From Rhizobium aethiopicum (GTDB taxonomy: Bacteria; Pseudomonadota; Alphaproteobacteria; Rhizobiales; Rhizobiaceae): a stretch of DNA of 64,000 bases. The notes beneath the pieces were generated by a model, which was not told where the DNA came from, did no database searches, and saw nothing but the letters and a program-made list of their open reading frames with translations. A program made the translations under genes and the position numbers. Shown one piece after another: positions 35,712 to 45,103 of the stretch; the first letter of the stretch is position 1, and each line of letters begins with the position of its first letter. Where the stretch lies: assembly GCF_014197535.1 (NCBI RefSeq), contig NZ_JACIFV010000025.1, forward strand, positions 33,228-97,227, read 5' to 3'.

Positions 35712-36749
35712 ATGACTCCTCCGGTCAAACTGGCGGTCCTCGGCGCGGGGCTTATCGGGAAGCGCCACATCAAACACGTGCTGGACGAACCGACGGCGGA
35801 GCTTGTCGCTATCGTCGACCCGAGCCCGGTTGGAGAGGCGATCGCCAGCGAGGTCGGCGTCAAATGGTTTTCGACCTTCGCTGAGATGGTCGCCGCAGCG
35901 CGCCCTGACGGCGTAATCATCGCGACGCCCAACCAGATCCACGTCAGAAACGGTTTTGAGGCCGTAGAGGCCGGTATCCCGGCATTGATCGAGAAGCCAA
36001 TCGTCGACGATATTGCCGCTGGAGAGAAGCTCGTTGAGATGGCCGAGGCCAGAGGCGTTCCGCTGCTGACCGGACATCATCGCCGGCATAATCCGATGAT
36101 GCAAAAGGCTAAACAGATTATCGAAAGCGGAAAGCTCGGGCGAATACTGGTCGTGAATGCCATGTTCTGGCTATTCAAACCGGAGGAATACTTCGACACT
36201 TCCTGGCGGCGCGAACGCGGCGCGGGACCAGTCTTTCTCAATCTGATCCACGACATCGACAACCTTCGCTACTTATTCGGGGATATCACGGCGGTCCAGG
36301 CGCTCGAATCCAACGCAGTTCGCGGAAACGCCGTTGAGGAGACCGCGGTGATCCTCATCGAGTTCAAGAACGGAATTCTCGGCACTGCTTCCGTTTCGGA
36401 TTCCGTCGTCGCGCCATGGAGTTGGGAGATGACGACTGGCGAAAACCCCGCTTACCCTAAAACTGAGGAAGCGTGCTACATGATCGGCGGCACCCACGGG
36501 TCGCTGTCAGTGCCTTCACTCAGCATGTGGAGCAATCCGGCCAAAAGGAGCTGGATGGAACCGTTCGAATGTCATCGCGCCAAAGTCGAGAACGAGGATC
36601 CACTGGTCCCGCAGATACGCCAGCTTTGCAGGGTCATTAGAGGGGAAGACGCGCCGCTGGTCAGCGGACGTGAGGGACTGGACACCTTAAAGGTTATCGA
36701 CGCCGTGAAGCGGTCCGCCGCAGCGGGCAAGCGTATCAGCCTGACCTAA
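35712..36749 (+). CDS. Gfo/Idh/MocA-family oxidoreductase
   Basis: A 345-residue NAD(P)-dependent dehydrogenase. The Rossmann loop is LAVLGAGLIGKRHIKH, the family motif with catalytic Lys is ALIEKPIVDD (about residues 95-104), and a second active-site block is NLIHDIDNLRYLFGD (about 178-192). It starts three bases after aroQ ends, so it is the last gene of the right arm. Relatives oxidise inositols and other polyols; some act on shikimate-like cyclitols. A role as a second cyclitol dehydrogenase for the imported compound is plausible but unproven. Confidence 0.88.
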   Translation: MTPPVKLAVLGAGLIGKRHIKHVLDEPTAELVAIVDPSPVGEAIASEVGVKWFSTFAEMVAAARPDGVIIATPNQIHVRNGFEAVEAGIPALIEKPIVDDIAAGEKLVEMAEARGVPLLTGHHRRHNPMMQKAKQIIESGKLGRILVVNAMFWLFKPEEYFDTSWRRERGAGPVFLNLIHDIDNLRYLFGDITAVQALESNAVRGNAVEETAVILIEFKNGILGTASVSDSVVAPWSWEMTTGENPAYPKTEEACYMIGGTHGSLSVPSLSMWSNPAKRSWMEPFECHRAKVENEDPLVPQIRQLCRVIRGEDAPLVSGREGLDTLKVIDAVKRSAAAGKRISLT

Positions 36750-36896
36750 ATGTTTGCGCGCCAGCTCAAGGCGGTCCGGAGCGTTAAGTCATTCACCGAG
36801 CTGACGCGCGGTGGCGGCATTCCTGAGGGAGGCTGAAGTACGGCGCACAACGAGTCCGGGCACCTTTGTCATCCAGAACCGCTTTGCAGAGTGCTA

Positions 36897-36931
36897 AGAC
36901 CCGGCAGGAAGGAACCCTTCCACCCGGGTCT
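36897..36931. terminator. Terminator between the convergent right arm and bolA
   Basis: A long hairpin: AGACCCGG (36897-36904) pairs with CCGGGTCT (36924-36931), and within it GAAGG pairs with CCTTC. GTTTCATTTC follows on the plus strand. It can stop transcription of the catabolic arm before it reads into bolA. The remaining bases from 36750 to 36969 show no gene. Confidence 0.7.
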
Positions 36932-36969
36932 GTTTCATTTCAAAGCTTCACCCGGCCGAAGTCGGCATA

Positions 36970-37203
36970 TCAATCCGGCGCGGAGGTCTGCAGAGCGAGA
37001 GCGTGCAATAGGCCACCCATATTGCCCTTCAGCGCCTCGTAGACCATCTGGTGCTGCTGCACGCGGCTCTTGCCGCGGAAGGCTTCGGCGACGACTTCGG
37101 CGGCGTAGTGATCGCCGTCGCCCGCGAGATCGCGGATCGTCACCTTGGCACCGGGAATCCCAGCCTTGATCATGTCTTCGATATCGCCGGGTTTCATGGC
37201 CAT
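36970..37203 (-). CDS. bolA: BolA-family protein
   Basis: A 77-residue BolA/IbaG-type protein that binds an iron-sulfur cluster together with a monothiol glutaredoxin. It has GAKVTIRDLAGDGDHYAAEVVAEAFRGKSRVQQHQMVYEAL with the conserved FRGKSRVQQHQ segment. The C-terminal His is in GLLHALALQT. The ATG at 37203 (MAMKPGDIEDMI) is preceded by AAGGAGT; a longer frame is non-homologous. It lies 19 bases after purL, and its usual partner grxD is 12.8 kb away beyond the catabolic block. Confidence 0.95.
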   Translation of the reverse strand: MAMKPGDIEDMIKAGIPGAKVTIRDLAGDGDHYAAEVVAEAFRGKSRVQQHQMVYEALKGNMGGLLHALALQTSAPD

Positions 37204-37222
37204 GATCGTTACTCCTTGCGCA

Positions 37223-39454
<2,232 letters not shown>

Positions 39455-39517
39455 GAGCGGAAAGTCCCTGGCGCGTTTTGCGCTGTCTTTAGCTTATGTA
39501 GCGGCGACGCGCGACAG

Positions 39518-39547
39518 AAAAAAGCCCACCGTCAACAGAGGGCGGGC
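39518..39547 (-). terminator. Terminator after the PagL-like gene
   Basis: On the minus strand GCCCGCC pairs with GGTGGGC (one G-U pair) around a ten-base loop, followed directly by TTTTTTC. It sits 28 bases past the stop codon at 39576 and before purL. Confidence 0.82.
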
Positions 39548-39575
39548 AGGCTTCTCTCGTAAAGGCGGCAATCGC

Positions 39576-40154
39576 TCAGAACTTGTAGCCGATCTGGATG
39601 CCGGCGCGCGTCATGCCATCGTTCGGGCCGTCGCAGAGATCGGCATGAGAGGAGTGGGCGATCTGGGCCATCACGTTCCAATTGCGGGTCAAACGGTAGC
39701 CGGCGCCGGCATATTCGTGAAACAGGACGCGGCAGCCGAGTTCCGGGCCGTCATCATTGTCGTCCAGATCGCCGGTATGGATGACGCCGCCGAAACCGGC
39801 TTCGGCAAAGAGCTTCTCGTTGAGATCGACCGTCCAGGTGAAGCCCGTGAAGAATTGGGTTGCTTCACCCGAGGTGCCGATCGAGGTGCCGAGATGGATA
39901 CGGGGATGCAACAGCTGTTGCTGCCAGCCGACAGCCTCCTCATATCCGAAAGGATCGAAGAGAGCGGTAATCTCCGGAAAGACGCCATCTTCCGCGGCAC
40001 GACCCGATTGCACCGAGGCGGAGGCCCCGAAACGCAATTCATCGAATATCTGCTCGCCAGCATTGGCCGAACCCGCCATCGAGGTGACGGCTACGGCCGC
40101 CACTGATGCCAGCCCCAAGAAGCGTAACGCGATCTTTCCGAACTCGACCCTCAT
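39576..40154 (-). CDS. Acyloxyacyl hydrolase / lipid A 3-O-deacylase (PagL-like)
   Basis: A 192-residue outer membrane beta-barrel protein. A signal peptide is present (LRFLGLASVAAVAVTSMAGSANA, cleavage near residue 33). Alternating-residue strands follow: HLGTSIGTSGEATQFFTGFTWTVDLN and KLFAEAGFGGVIHTG. The catalytic His and Ser of the PagL family fit the stretch AQIAHSSHADLCDGPNDGMTRAGIQIGYKF, which also ends in an aromatic residue as outer membrane proteins do. It would remove an ester-linked acyl chain from lipid A, relevant in rhizobia to host interaction. The ATG at 40154 fits the signal peptide. Confidence 0.85.
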   Translation of the reverse strand: MRVEFGKIALRFLGLASVAAVAVTSMAGSANAGEQIFDELRFGASASVQSGRAAEDGVFPEITALFDPFGYEEAVGWQQQLLHPRIHLGTSIGTSGEATQFFTGFTWTVDLNEKLFAEAGFGGVIHTGDLDDNDDGPELGCRVLFHEYAGAGYRLTRNWNVMAQIAHSSHADLCDGPNDGMTRAGIQIGYKF

Positions 40155-40276
40155 CTGCCGTCCTTTGATTCGCACCAAGCGGGAATAACAAAGAGGTAGC
40201 ATGGGGGTCGCAGCGGTAAAGCGCTCTCGTCAAGCGTGTGCGTTTTTTCGGAATTATGGCGTGTATTTGCAACAGG

Positions 40277-41695
40277 TCATATTTCGCCGTCATAGGCGGA
40301 ACCGCCATTTTCCAGCAGCCGGCGCAGGATCATCAGGCCTGCGGTCAATTCCTGGCCCGTTTTGGGTGAGGAGAAGCCGATGCGAATGCGGTAATAGGTT
40401 TTCTCACTGCGGGCCGCCTTGAATTCATCTTCGTCATCGACCAGCACGCCGTCGCGAAAGGCGGCATTCTTGAAGGTGCCGGACATCCAGGGCTCCGGCA
40501 GTTTCAGCCAGAGGAAGGGAGCATGCGGGTGCGACGCGAAGTCGAAACCCCGCAGATGCTCGCGGGCGAGGTGGGCACGCCGAGAGAGTTCCCCGATAAC
40601 TTCCTTGCGGATCTCGTGCGCCCGGCCGCTTTCGACCAGGCGGGCACAGGTCTCTGCCAGGATGAAAGGCAGGCCGCCCGTGACCATCCTGTGCGTCACC
40701 TTGATGCGCTGGGCAAAATGTGGCGGGCAGGCGACCCAGCCGCCGCGCACACCGGCGGCGACCGATTTCGACAGGCCGTTGACCAGGAAGGTGCGGTCGG
40801 GCGCAAGCGCGGCGATGAGCGGCGTCTCATCGTCGGCCATGCCGCCGTAGAGGTCGTCCTCGATCAGCCAGACGCTGTGCTTTCTGGCAATTGCAGCAAT
40901 TGCTGCGCGCCGCTCGTAGGGCATGATCGTCACTGTCGGATTATGCACGGTCGGCATCAGGAAGGCGATCTTCGGATGCTGCTGCTGGCAGAGCCGTTCG
41001 AAATCGTCGGGAATGACGCCGAATTCGTCGGAATCGACCGTCACCGTGCGGCGGCCGAGAAGGCGGGCGCTGCGGCTGACCTGGGTGTAGGTCAGATTTT
41101 CAAAGACGATCTTGTCGCCCGGCGCCGAGACCGCGGCAATTACGGCGACCGCCGCGGCATGGGCGCCGAGCGTCGGCACGATGTTTTCGACCTCCGGTGT
41201 CCAGCCGCTGCGGGCAAGCCAGCGGCGGCCGGCGTCGAACCAGTTCCGCGGAAAACTACGGGAATAGGAGGAAATCTCGCTGAGATGCTGTTCGCCGATC
41301 TCGGCGAGGATGCCCGAGATGATCTTGCCCTGGCCGAGATCGGGAGCGGCTGTGGTATCGAAACGGATCTTGTCGGCGGGCGCGTCCTGATAGCGAGTGC
41401 CGCCGAGCGAGACGGCCAGTGCATCGGTTTGTTCGCCGGGCGGCGTTTCGGCGCGGTTCAGCACATAGGTGCCGCGGCCTACCTCGCCGGCAACCAGGCC
41501 CCGCTCGTGCACCAGGGCATAGGCGCGGCCGATCGTGCCGATCGTCACCCCGATATCATAGGCAAGATTGCGCTGCGGCGGCAGTTTGCTGCCGGCGGGC
41601 AGGGCACCGCTCGCAATAGCGGATTCGATACTGTCGGCAAGGCGGAGATAGACCGGCCCGGAGCCGCGGGAAAGATCGGGAAGCCAATTTGTCAT
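40277..41695 (-). CDS. MocR-type regulator (GntR winged helix fused to aminotransferase domain)
   Basis: A 472-residue MocR/PdxR-like protein. The N-terminal winged helix (about residues 10-80) includes LRLADSIESAIASGALPAGSKLPPQRNLAYDIGVTIGTIGRAYALV. The C-terminal class I aminotransferase fold (about 120-470) has the pyridoxal phosphate lysine in FLVNGLSKSVAAGVRGGW. The substrate-binding Arg region is near YYRIRIGFSS. It is divergent from the DUF1127 gene, and a perfect inverted repeat lies directly upstream, so it probably controls that gene and itself. The effector may be a PLP adduct. Confidence 0.92.
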   Translation of the reverse strand: MTNWLPDLSRGSGPVYLRLADSIESAIASGALPAGSKLPPQRNLAYDIGVTIGTIGRAYALVHERGLVAGEVGRGTYVLNRAETPPGEQTDALAVSLGGTRYQDAPADKIRFDTTAAPDLGQGKIISGILAEIGEQHLSEISSYSRSFPRNWFDAGRRWLARSGWTPEVENIVPTLGAHAAAVAVIAAVSAPGDKIVFENLTYTQVSRSARLLGRRTVTVDSDEFGVIPDDFERLCQQQHPKIAFLMPTVHNPTVTIMPYERRAAIAAIARKHSVWLIEDDLYGGMADDETPLIAALAPDRTFLVNGLSKSVAAGVRGGWVACPPHFAQRIKVTHRMVTGGLPFILAETCARLVESGRAHEIRKEVIGELSRRAHLAREHLRGFDFASHPHAPFLWLKLPEPWMSGTFKNAAFRDGVLVDDEDEFKAARSEKTYYRIRIGFSSPKTGQELTAGLMILRRLLENGGSAYDGEI

Positions 41696-41720
41696 GGTGA
41701 CAATTGCTTATATTGTCACC
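41696..41720. promoter_or_regulatory. Probable MocR operator
   Basis: GGTGACAAT (41696-41704) and ATTGTCACC (41712-41720) form perfect nine-base arms separated by seven bases. The site touches the mocR start codon and is 57 bases before the DUF1127 gene, a position suited to autoregulation and control of the divergent gene. Confidence 0.78.
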
Positions 41721-41776
41721 TTGCCCATGTCAAGATTAAGAGTCAATTCCAAGGACGAGCCGAGAGGATTCCTGGA

Positions 41777-42031
41777 ATGTCTGCATTGCCCCAAATCAAT
41801 ACGCCAATTGTACCGATTGTCTCTTGTGAGGACCGGCGGGTCATCCTTCCCAGCCCGCCTATCGAGGCGACGACGCCTCTGGGACGGATCTGGGCCGCCA
41901 TTCGTCTCTGGCATCAGAAGCGGGAGGGACGGCGCGCGCTCAGCGAGCTTACGGCGGCAGGACTCAAGGATATCGGGGTATCGCAGTCCGAAGCCGCACG
42001 CGAAATCAGCAAGTCATTTTTCTGGGACTGA
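41777..42031 (+). CDS. DUF1127 (YjiS-like) small protein
   Basis: An 84-residue protein whose C-terminal 45 residues are the DUF1127 motif: LGRIWAAIRLWHQKREGRRALSELTAAGLKDIGVSQSEAAREISKSFFWD. This includes the characteristic L-x-D-I-G-x-S. Small DUF1127 proteins in Agrobacterium and other alphaproteobacteria affect RNA turnover and phosphate or carbon metabolism. It is under the likely control of the divergent MocR regulator. The start is ATG 41777 (MSALPQINTP); a long open frame upstream on the same strand is antisense to mocR and not coding. Confidence 0.88.
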   Translation: MSALPQINTPIVPIVSCEDRRVILPSPPIEATTPLGRIWAAIRLWHQKREGRRALSELTAAGLKDIGVSQSEAAREISKSFFWD

Positions 42032-42052
42032 TGCTGCGGGCGACCGCAGCGA

Positions 42053-42451
42053 TCAATTGCAGGCCCTGTTGCCGCCGGACCAGCGATTGACGTCGGTGGC
42101 GATGCGGCCGGCGACAGGCTCCGACATCATCGGACCAAAGGCCTGCAGACGGGCAGGGCTTCCCTCGGCCTGGACGACGAGCAGCGGCCGGCTTTCCGGG
42201 CTGCCCTTGTGGACGAGCAGGATGCGCGGCCGACCGGAGAAGGAATTGAGTTCCGGAGCGAGCTTATAGGCTGCAAAGGCCGGATCGCCCGATTTGAACC
42301 AGCAGGCATTGGCGCCGAGCGCTACGCGCTCCATCGTCGGCAATGCCGCCCGGTTTGGACCTGCTGCCGGCGCCGGCGACTGGCAGGCTGCAATCATGAT
42401 TGCCAGAGCGGTCAACAAAGCGGCGTTTGCGACGGCGGGGAGAGGGCGCAT
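42053..42451 (-). CDS. Small lipoprotein of unknown function
   Basis: A 132-residue protein with a lipoprotein signal: hydrophobic NAALLTALAIMIAACQS, with lipobox IAAC placing the acylated Cys at about residue 22. The mature part has two further cysteines (NACWFK and the C-terminal NRACN) that could be disulfide-bonded. The motif VALGANACWFKSGDPAFAAYKLAPELNSFSGRPRILL is conserved-looking, but I cannot link it to a function. It is the gene after purQ, 89 bases away, and convergent with the DUF1127 gene. Confidence 0.8.
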   Translation of the reverse strand: MRPLPAVANAALLTALAIMIAACQSPAPAAGPNRAALPTMERVALGANACWFKSGDPAFAAYKLAPELNSFSGRPRILLVHKGSPESRPLLVVQAEGSPARLQAFGPMMSEPVAGRIATDVNRWSGGNRACN

Positions 42452-42540
42452 TGATCTTGCTCCAGTGATCCGGATGAAGGTCTTCTCGGCCGCATGCCGT
42501 TATCCGCGGTACGCCTGCGGGCGGCATGGCTGAGGTGGGG

Positions 42541-43212
42541 TCAGGCGGCGACGACGTCGAGCGCCGAGGCGAAGAGGCCTCGGCCATCCGAACCGCCATG
42601 GGCGGCCTCGATCAGGTTTTCCGGATGCGGCATCATGCCGAGCACATTGCCCTTTTCGTTCATCACGCCGGCAATGTCGTTGATCGAACCGTTCGGATTG
42701 GTGCCCTCGGTATAACGGAACAGCACCTGACCATTGCCCTCGATCTTCGCCAGCGTCGCTTCGTCGGCAAAATAATTGCCGTCGTGGTGAGCGACAGGGC
42801 AACGAATGACCTGCCCTTGCGCGTAGGCGCGGGTGAAATCCGTCTCGGCATTGACGACTTCGAGCTTGATCTCGCGGCAGACGAATTTCAGCGAGGCGTT
42901 GCGCATCAGCGCGCCGGGCAGCAGGCCCGCTTCGACGAGGATCTGGAAGCCGTTGCAGACGCCGAGCACCTTCACGCCCCTTGCAGCCTTGTCGATGATC
43001 GCCTGCATGACCGGCATGCGGGCGGCGATCGCGCCGCAGCGCAGATAATCGCCATAGGAGAAGCCGCCGGGGATGACGATCAGGTCAACGTCGGGGATTT
43101 CCGTCTCCGTCTGCCAGATCGTCACCGGTTGGTGACCAGAGATCTTGGTGAGAGCGGCGATCATGTCGCGATCGCGGTTGAGGCCCGGAAGTTGAACGAC
43201 GACTGATTTCAT
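42541..43212 (-). CDS. purQ: Phosphoribosylformylglycinamidine synthase, glutaminase subunit
   Basis: A 223-residue class I glutamine amidotransferase supplying ammonia to PurL. The nucleophile is in VLGVCNGFQILVEAGLLPGAL (Cys about 86). The His/Glu pair lies in the C-terminal GMMPHPENLIEAAHGG. It opens MKSVVVQLPGLNRDRDMIAAL; the ATG at 43212 lies inside the end of kptA (ATGA overlap), so translation is probably coupled to that gene. Confidence 0.97.
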   Translation of the reverse strand: MKSVVVQLPGLNRDRDMIAALTKISGHQPVTIWQTETEIPDVDLIVIPGGFSYGDYLRCGAIAARMPVMQAIIDKAARGVKVLGVCNGFQILVEAGLLPGALMRNASLKFVCREIKLEVVNAETDFTRAYAQGQVIRCPVAHHDGNYFADEATLAKIEGNGQVLFRYTEGTNPNGSINDIAGVMNEKGNVLGMMPHPENLIEAAHGGSDGRGLFASALDVVAA

Positions 43213-43763
43213 AGGGTCCCCGCATTTCGCGAAAGATATTGGACTGGAACGCTCTCGGCGAGCCATACTCCATTGTCCGCGACAAAGAAAGAATGGCCTT
43301 CTGAAAACATGGCGGCTGCGTCGACACGCAGAATGATATAGTCGCCCTTGCGGCGCACGGCGACAATTTTCGCCGTATCGATGTCGGCCGATAGATGGAC
43401 GTGGTGCCGCTCCATCTTCTTCAGGCCTTCGCGCTCGATCGACGGCCAGTTCGTCAGTGACGTGCCGTGAAAGAGAACTGCCGGCGGTTCAACCGGCGTC
43501 AATGCCAGATCGACCTCGACACTGTGGCCCTGATTGGCGCGGATCCTGTTATCGACAAGCGTGAAGCGTTTCTTCGGACTGTTGTCGATGATCTCGACGA
43601 TATCGGCGCGGGAGACGCCGTATTTCGACGTCAGCACCTTTTCGAGATGATCGAACGATACCCAACCCTCGGCATCAAGCGTCAAGCCTGCGGCATCCGG
43701 CGCATGGCGCAAAACATAGCTCATGAATTTCGAGACTTCCGTCTCCAGCTTTGCCTTCAGCAT
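43209..43763 (-). CDS. kptA: RNA 2'-phosphotransferase (Tpt1/KptA family)
   Basis: A 184-residue homologue of yeast Tpt1, which transfers an internal 2'-phosphate from spliced tRNA to NAD+. Bacteria lack that splicing route, so the natural substrate is unknown. Family motifs are complete: FMSYVLRHAP, RIRANQGHSVEVDL (Arg and His of the RxNQGHS signature), LFHGTSLTNWPSI and MERHHVHLS. I use the ATG at 43763 (MLKAKLETEVSKF); a TTG nine bases earlier is less likely. It sits between purS and purQ and overlaps purQ by four bases, a surprising place for it. Confidence 0.93.
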   Translation of the reverse strand: MLKAKLETEVSKFMSYVLRHAPDAAGLTLDAEGWVSFDHLEKVLTSKYGVSRADIVEIIDNSPKKRFTLVDNRIRANQGHSVEVDLALTPVEPPAVLFHGTSLTNWPSIEREGLKKMERHHVHLSADIDTAKIVAVRRKGDYIILRVDAAAMFSEGHSFFVADNGVWLAESVPVQYLSRNAGTL

Positions 43764-43809
43764 GACGCTCAATCCATAAGACCCGCCGGTTGACGGGCAG
43801 GTCTGCAGG

Positions 43810-44052
43810 TCAGTCGATCGCGATCGCGTAATTTTCGATGACCGTGTTGGCGAGCAGTTTTTCGCACATCGCCTTGAGGTTTGCCTCGGCCCTGGCCTTG
43901 TCGGCGCCTTCGATCTCCAGGTCGAAGACCTTGCCCTGCCTTACATGGCCGACGCCCGAAAAGCCGAGGGCGCCGAGCGCGCCTTCGATGGCCTTGCCTT
44001 GCGGGTCGAGAACGCCGTTTTTGAGCGTGACGGTGACACGAGCCTTGATCAC
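43810..44052 (-). CDS. purS: Phosphoribosylformylglycinamidine synthase subunit PurS
   Basis: An 80-residue small protein that forms a bridge in the PurLSQ complex and helps channel ammonia. The sequence has IKARVTVTLKNGVLDPQGKAIEGALGALGFSGVGHVRQGKVFDLEI and the C-terminal MCEKLLANTVIENYAI. Both are standard PurS features. It starts with GTG, 15 bases after purC, and belongs to the purC-purS-kptA-purQ run. Confidence 0.95.
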   Translation of the reverse strand: MIKARVTVTLKNGVLDPQGKAIEGALGALGFSGVGHVRQGKVFDLEIEGADKARAEANLKAMCEKLLANTVIENYAIAID

Positions 44053-44067
44053 TTTGTCTATCCTGCC

Positions 44068-44832
44068 TTACTTGACGAGAACCGGGCCGGTGCCGCGCAC
44101 AGGCTCGTTTTCATTGATGATGCCGAGACGGCGAGCGACTTCGGAATAGGCTTCGAGCAACCCGCCGAGGTCGCGGCGGAAGCGGTCCTTGTCCATCTTC
44201 TCGCGGGTTTCGATATCCCAGAGCCGGCAGCTGTCCGGCGAGATCTCGTCGGCGAGGATGATGCGCATCAGATCGCCTTCGAAGAGGCGGCCGCATTCGA
44301 TCTTGAAATCGACGAGCTGGATGCCGACGCCGAGGAAGAGACCGGTCATGAAATCGTTGACGCGGATGGCGAGCGCCATGATGTCGTCGAGCTCGGCCGG
44401 ATTGGCCCAGCCGAAGGCGGTGATGTGCTCTTCGGAGACCATCGGATCGTCGAGCGCGTCGGACTTGTAATAGAACTCGATGATCGAGCGCGGCAGGACG
44501 ACGCCTTCCTCGATGCCGAGGCGCTTGGCGAGAGACCCGGCGGCGACGTTGCGCACGACGATCTCCAGCGGGATCATCTCCACTTCCCTGATCAGCTGCT
44601 CGCGCATATTGAGCCGGCGGATGAAATGGGTGGGAATGCCGATCTTGTTCAGATGGCTGAAGATATATTCGGAAATGCGGTTGTTGAGGACGCCCTTGCC
44701 GTCGATGACTTCGTGTTTCTTCTTGTTGAAGGCGGTGGCATCGTCCTTGAAGAACTGGATCAAAGTGCCCGGCTCCGGACCCTCATACAGAATCTTTGCC
44801 TTGCCCTCGTAGATACGGCGGCGACGGTTCAT
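44068..44832 (-). CDS. purC: SAICAR synthetase
   Basis: PurC joins CAIR and aspartate with ATP in purine synthesis. The 254-residue protein begins MNRRRRIYEGKAKILYEGPEPGTLIQFFKDDATAFNKKK. It has the IPLEIVVRNVAAGSLAKRLGIEEG block, the LVDFKIECGRL and LADEISPDSCRLWD signatures. I use the ATG at 44832, matching the family; a second ATG nine bases upstream is possible. It is the first gene of the purC-purS-kptA-purQ operon and is preceded by a repeat-bearing 271-base gap. Confidence 0.97.
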   Translation of the reverse strand: MNRRRRIYEGKAKILYEGPEPGTLIQFFKDDATAFNKKKHEVIDGKGVLNNRISEYIFSHLNKIGIPTHFIRRLNMREQLIREVEMIPLEIVVRNVAAGSLAKRLGIEEGVVLPRSIIEFYYKSDALDDPMVSEEHITAFGWANPAELDDIMALAIRVNDFMTGLFLGVGIQLVDFKIECGRLFEGDLMRIILADEISPDSCRLWDIETREKMDKDRFRRDLGGLLEAYSEVARRLGIINENEPVRGTGPVLVK

Positions 44833-44945
44833 CTTGGTCATTCTCTGTTGTTGGCGCTCTTGGGATAGCGCGAGTGGATCGATCTCGTGGCGTCCCCTTA
44901 AAGGAAAAGAGAGTGTTTCACAATCCGCCTGTCGCTCCTTCCCCC

Positions 44946-45005
44946 GTTTCCGGATTTCGTGGCCCCGGTTCCCGGATTTCATGGCCCTGTTTCCGGATTT
45001 TACGG
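44946..45005. repeat. Three short tandem repeats upstream of purC
   Basis: GTTTCCGGATTTCGTGGCCC, GTTCCCGGATTTCATGGCCC and GTTTCCGGATTT begin at 44946, 44968 and 44989, a period of 21-22 bases. They lie about 115-175 bases before purC. The spacing of two helical turns would suit cooperative protein binding. The rest of 44833-45103 shows nothing recognisable. Confidence 0.7.
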
Positions 45006-45103
45006 AATAGCGCCAAGAGAATCGAATGAATTCGCTTTACGAGTCTAGCGGCTTTTTCTCTACGGTGGAATGAAGGCGAAATGGCGGGCCGCTTATACAG
45101 GTT

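Noticed and set aside
24163..36969. Integrated mobile element such as an ICE or genomic island with integrase
   Set aside because: No integrase, transposase, tRNA target or flanking direct repeats could be found, so only a generic insertion is proposed.
40523..41776. Long open frame on the plus strand reaching back from the DUF1127 gene
   Set aside because: It is antisense to the clearly coding mocR gene and has no recognisable protein; only its last 84 codons from 41777 match a family.
44946..45005. CRISPR-like repeats upstream of purC
   Set aside because: Three contiguous imperfect units without spacers do not form an array.
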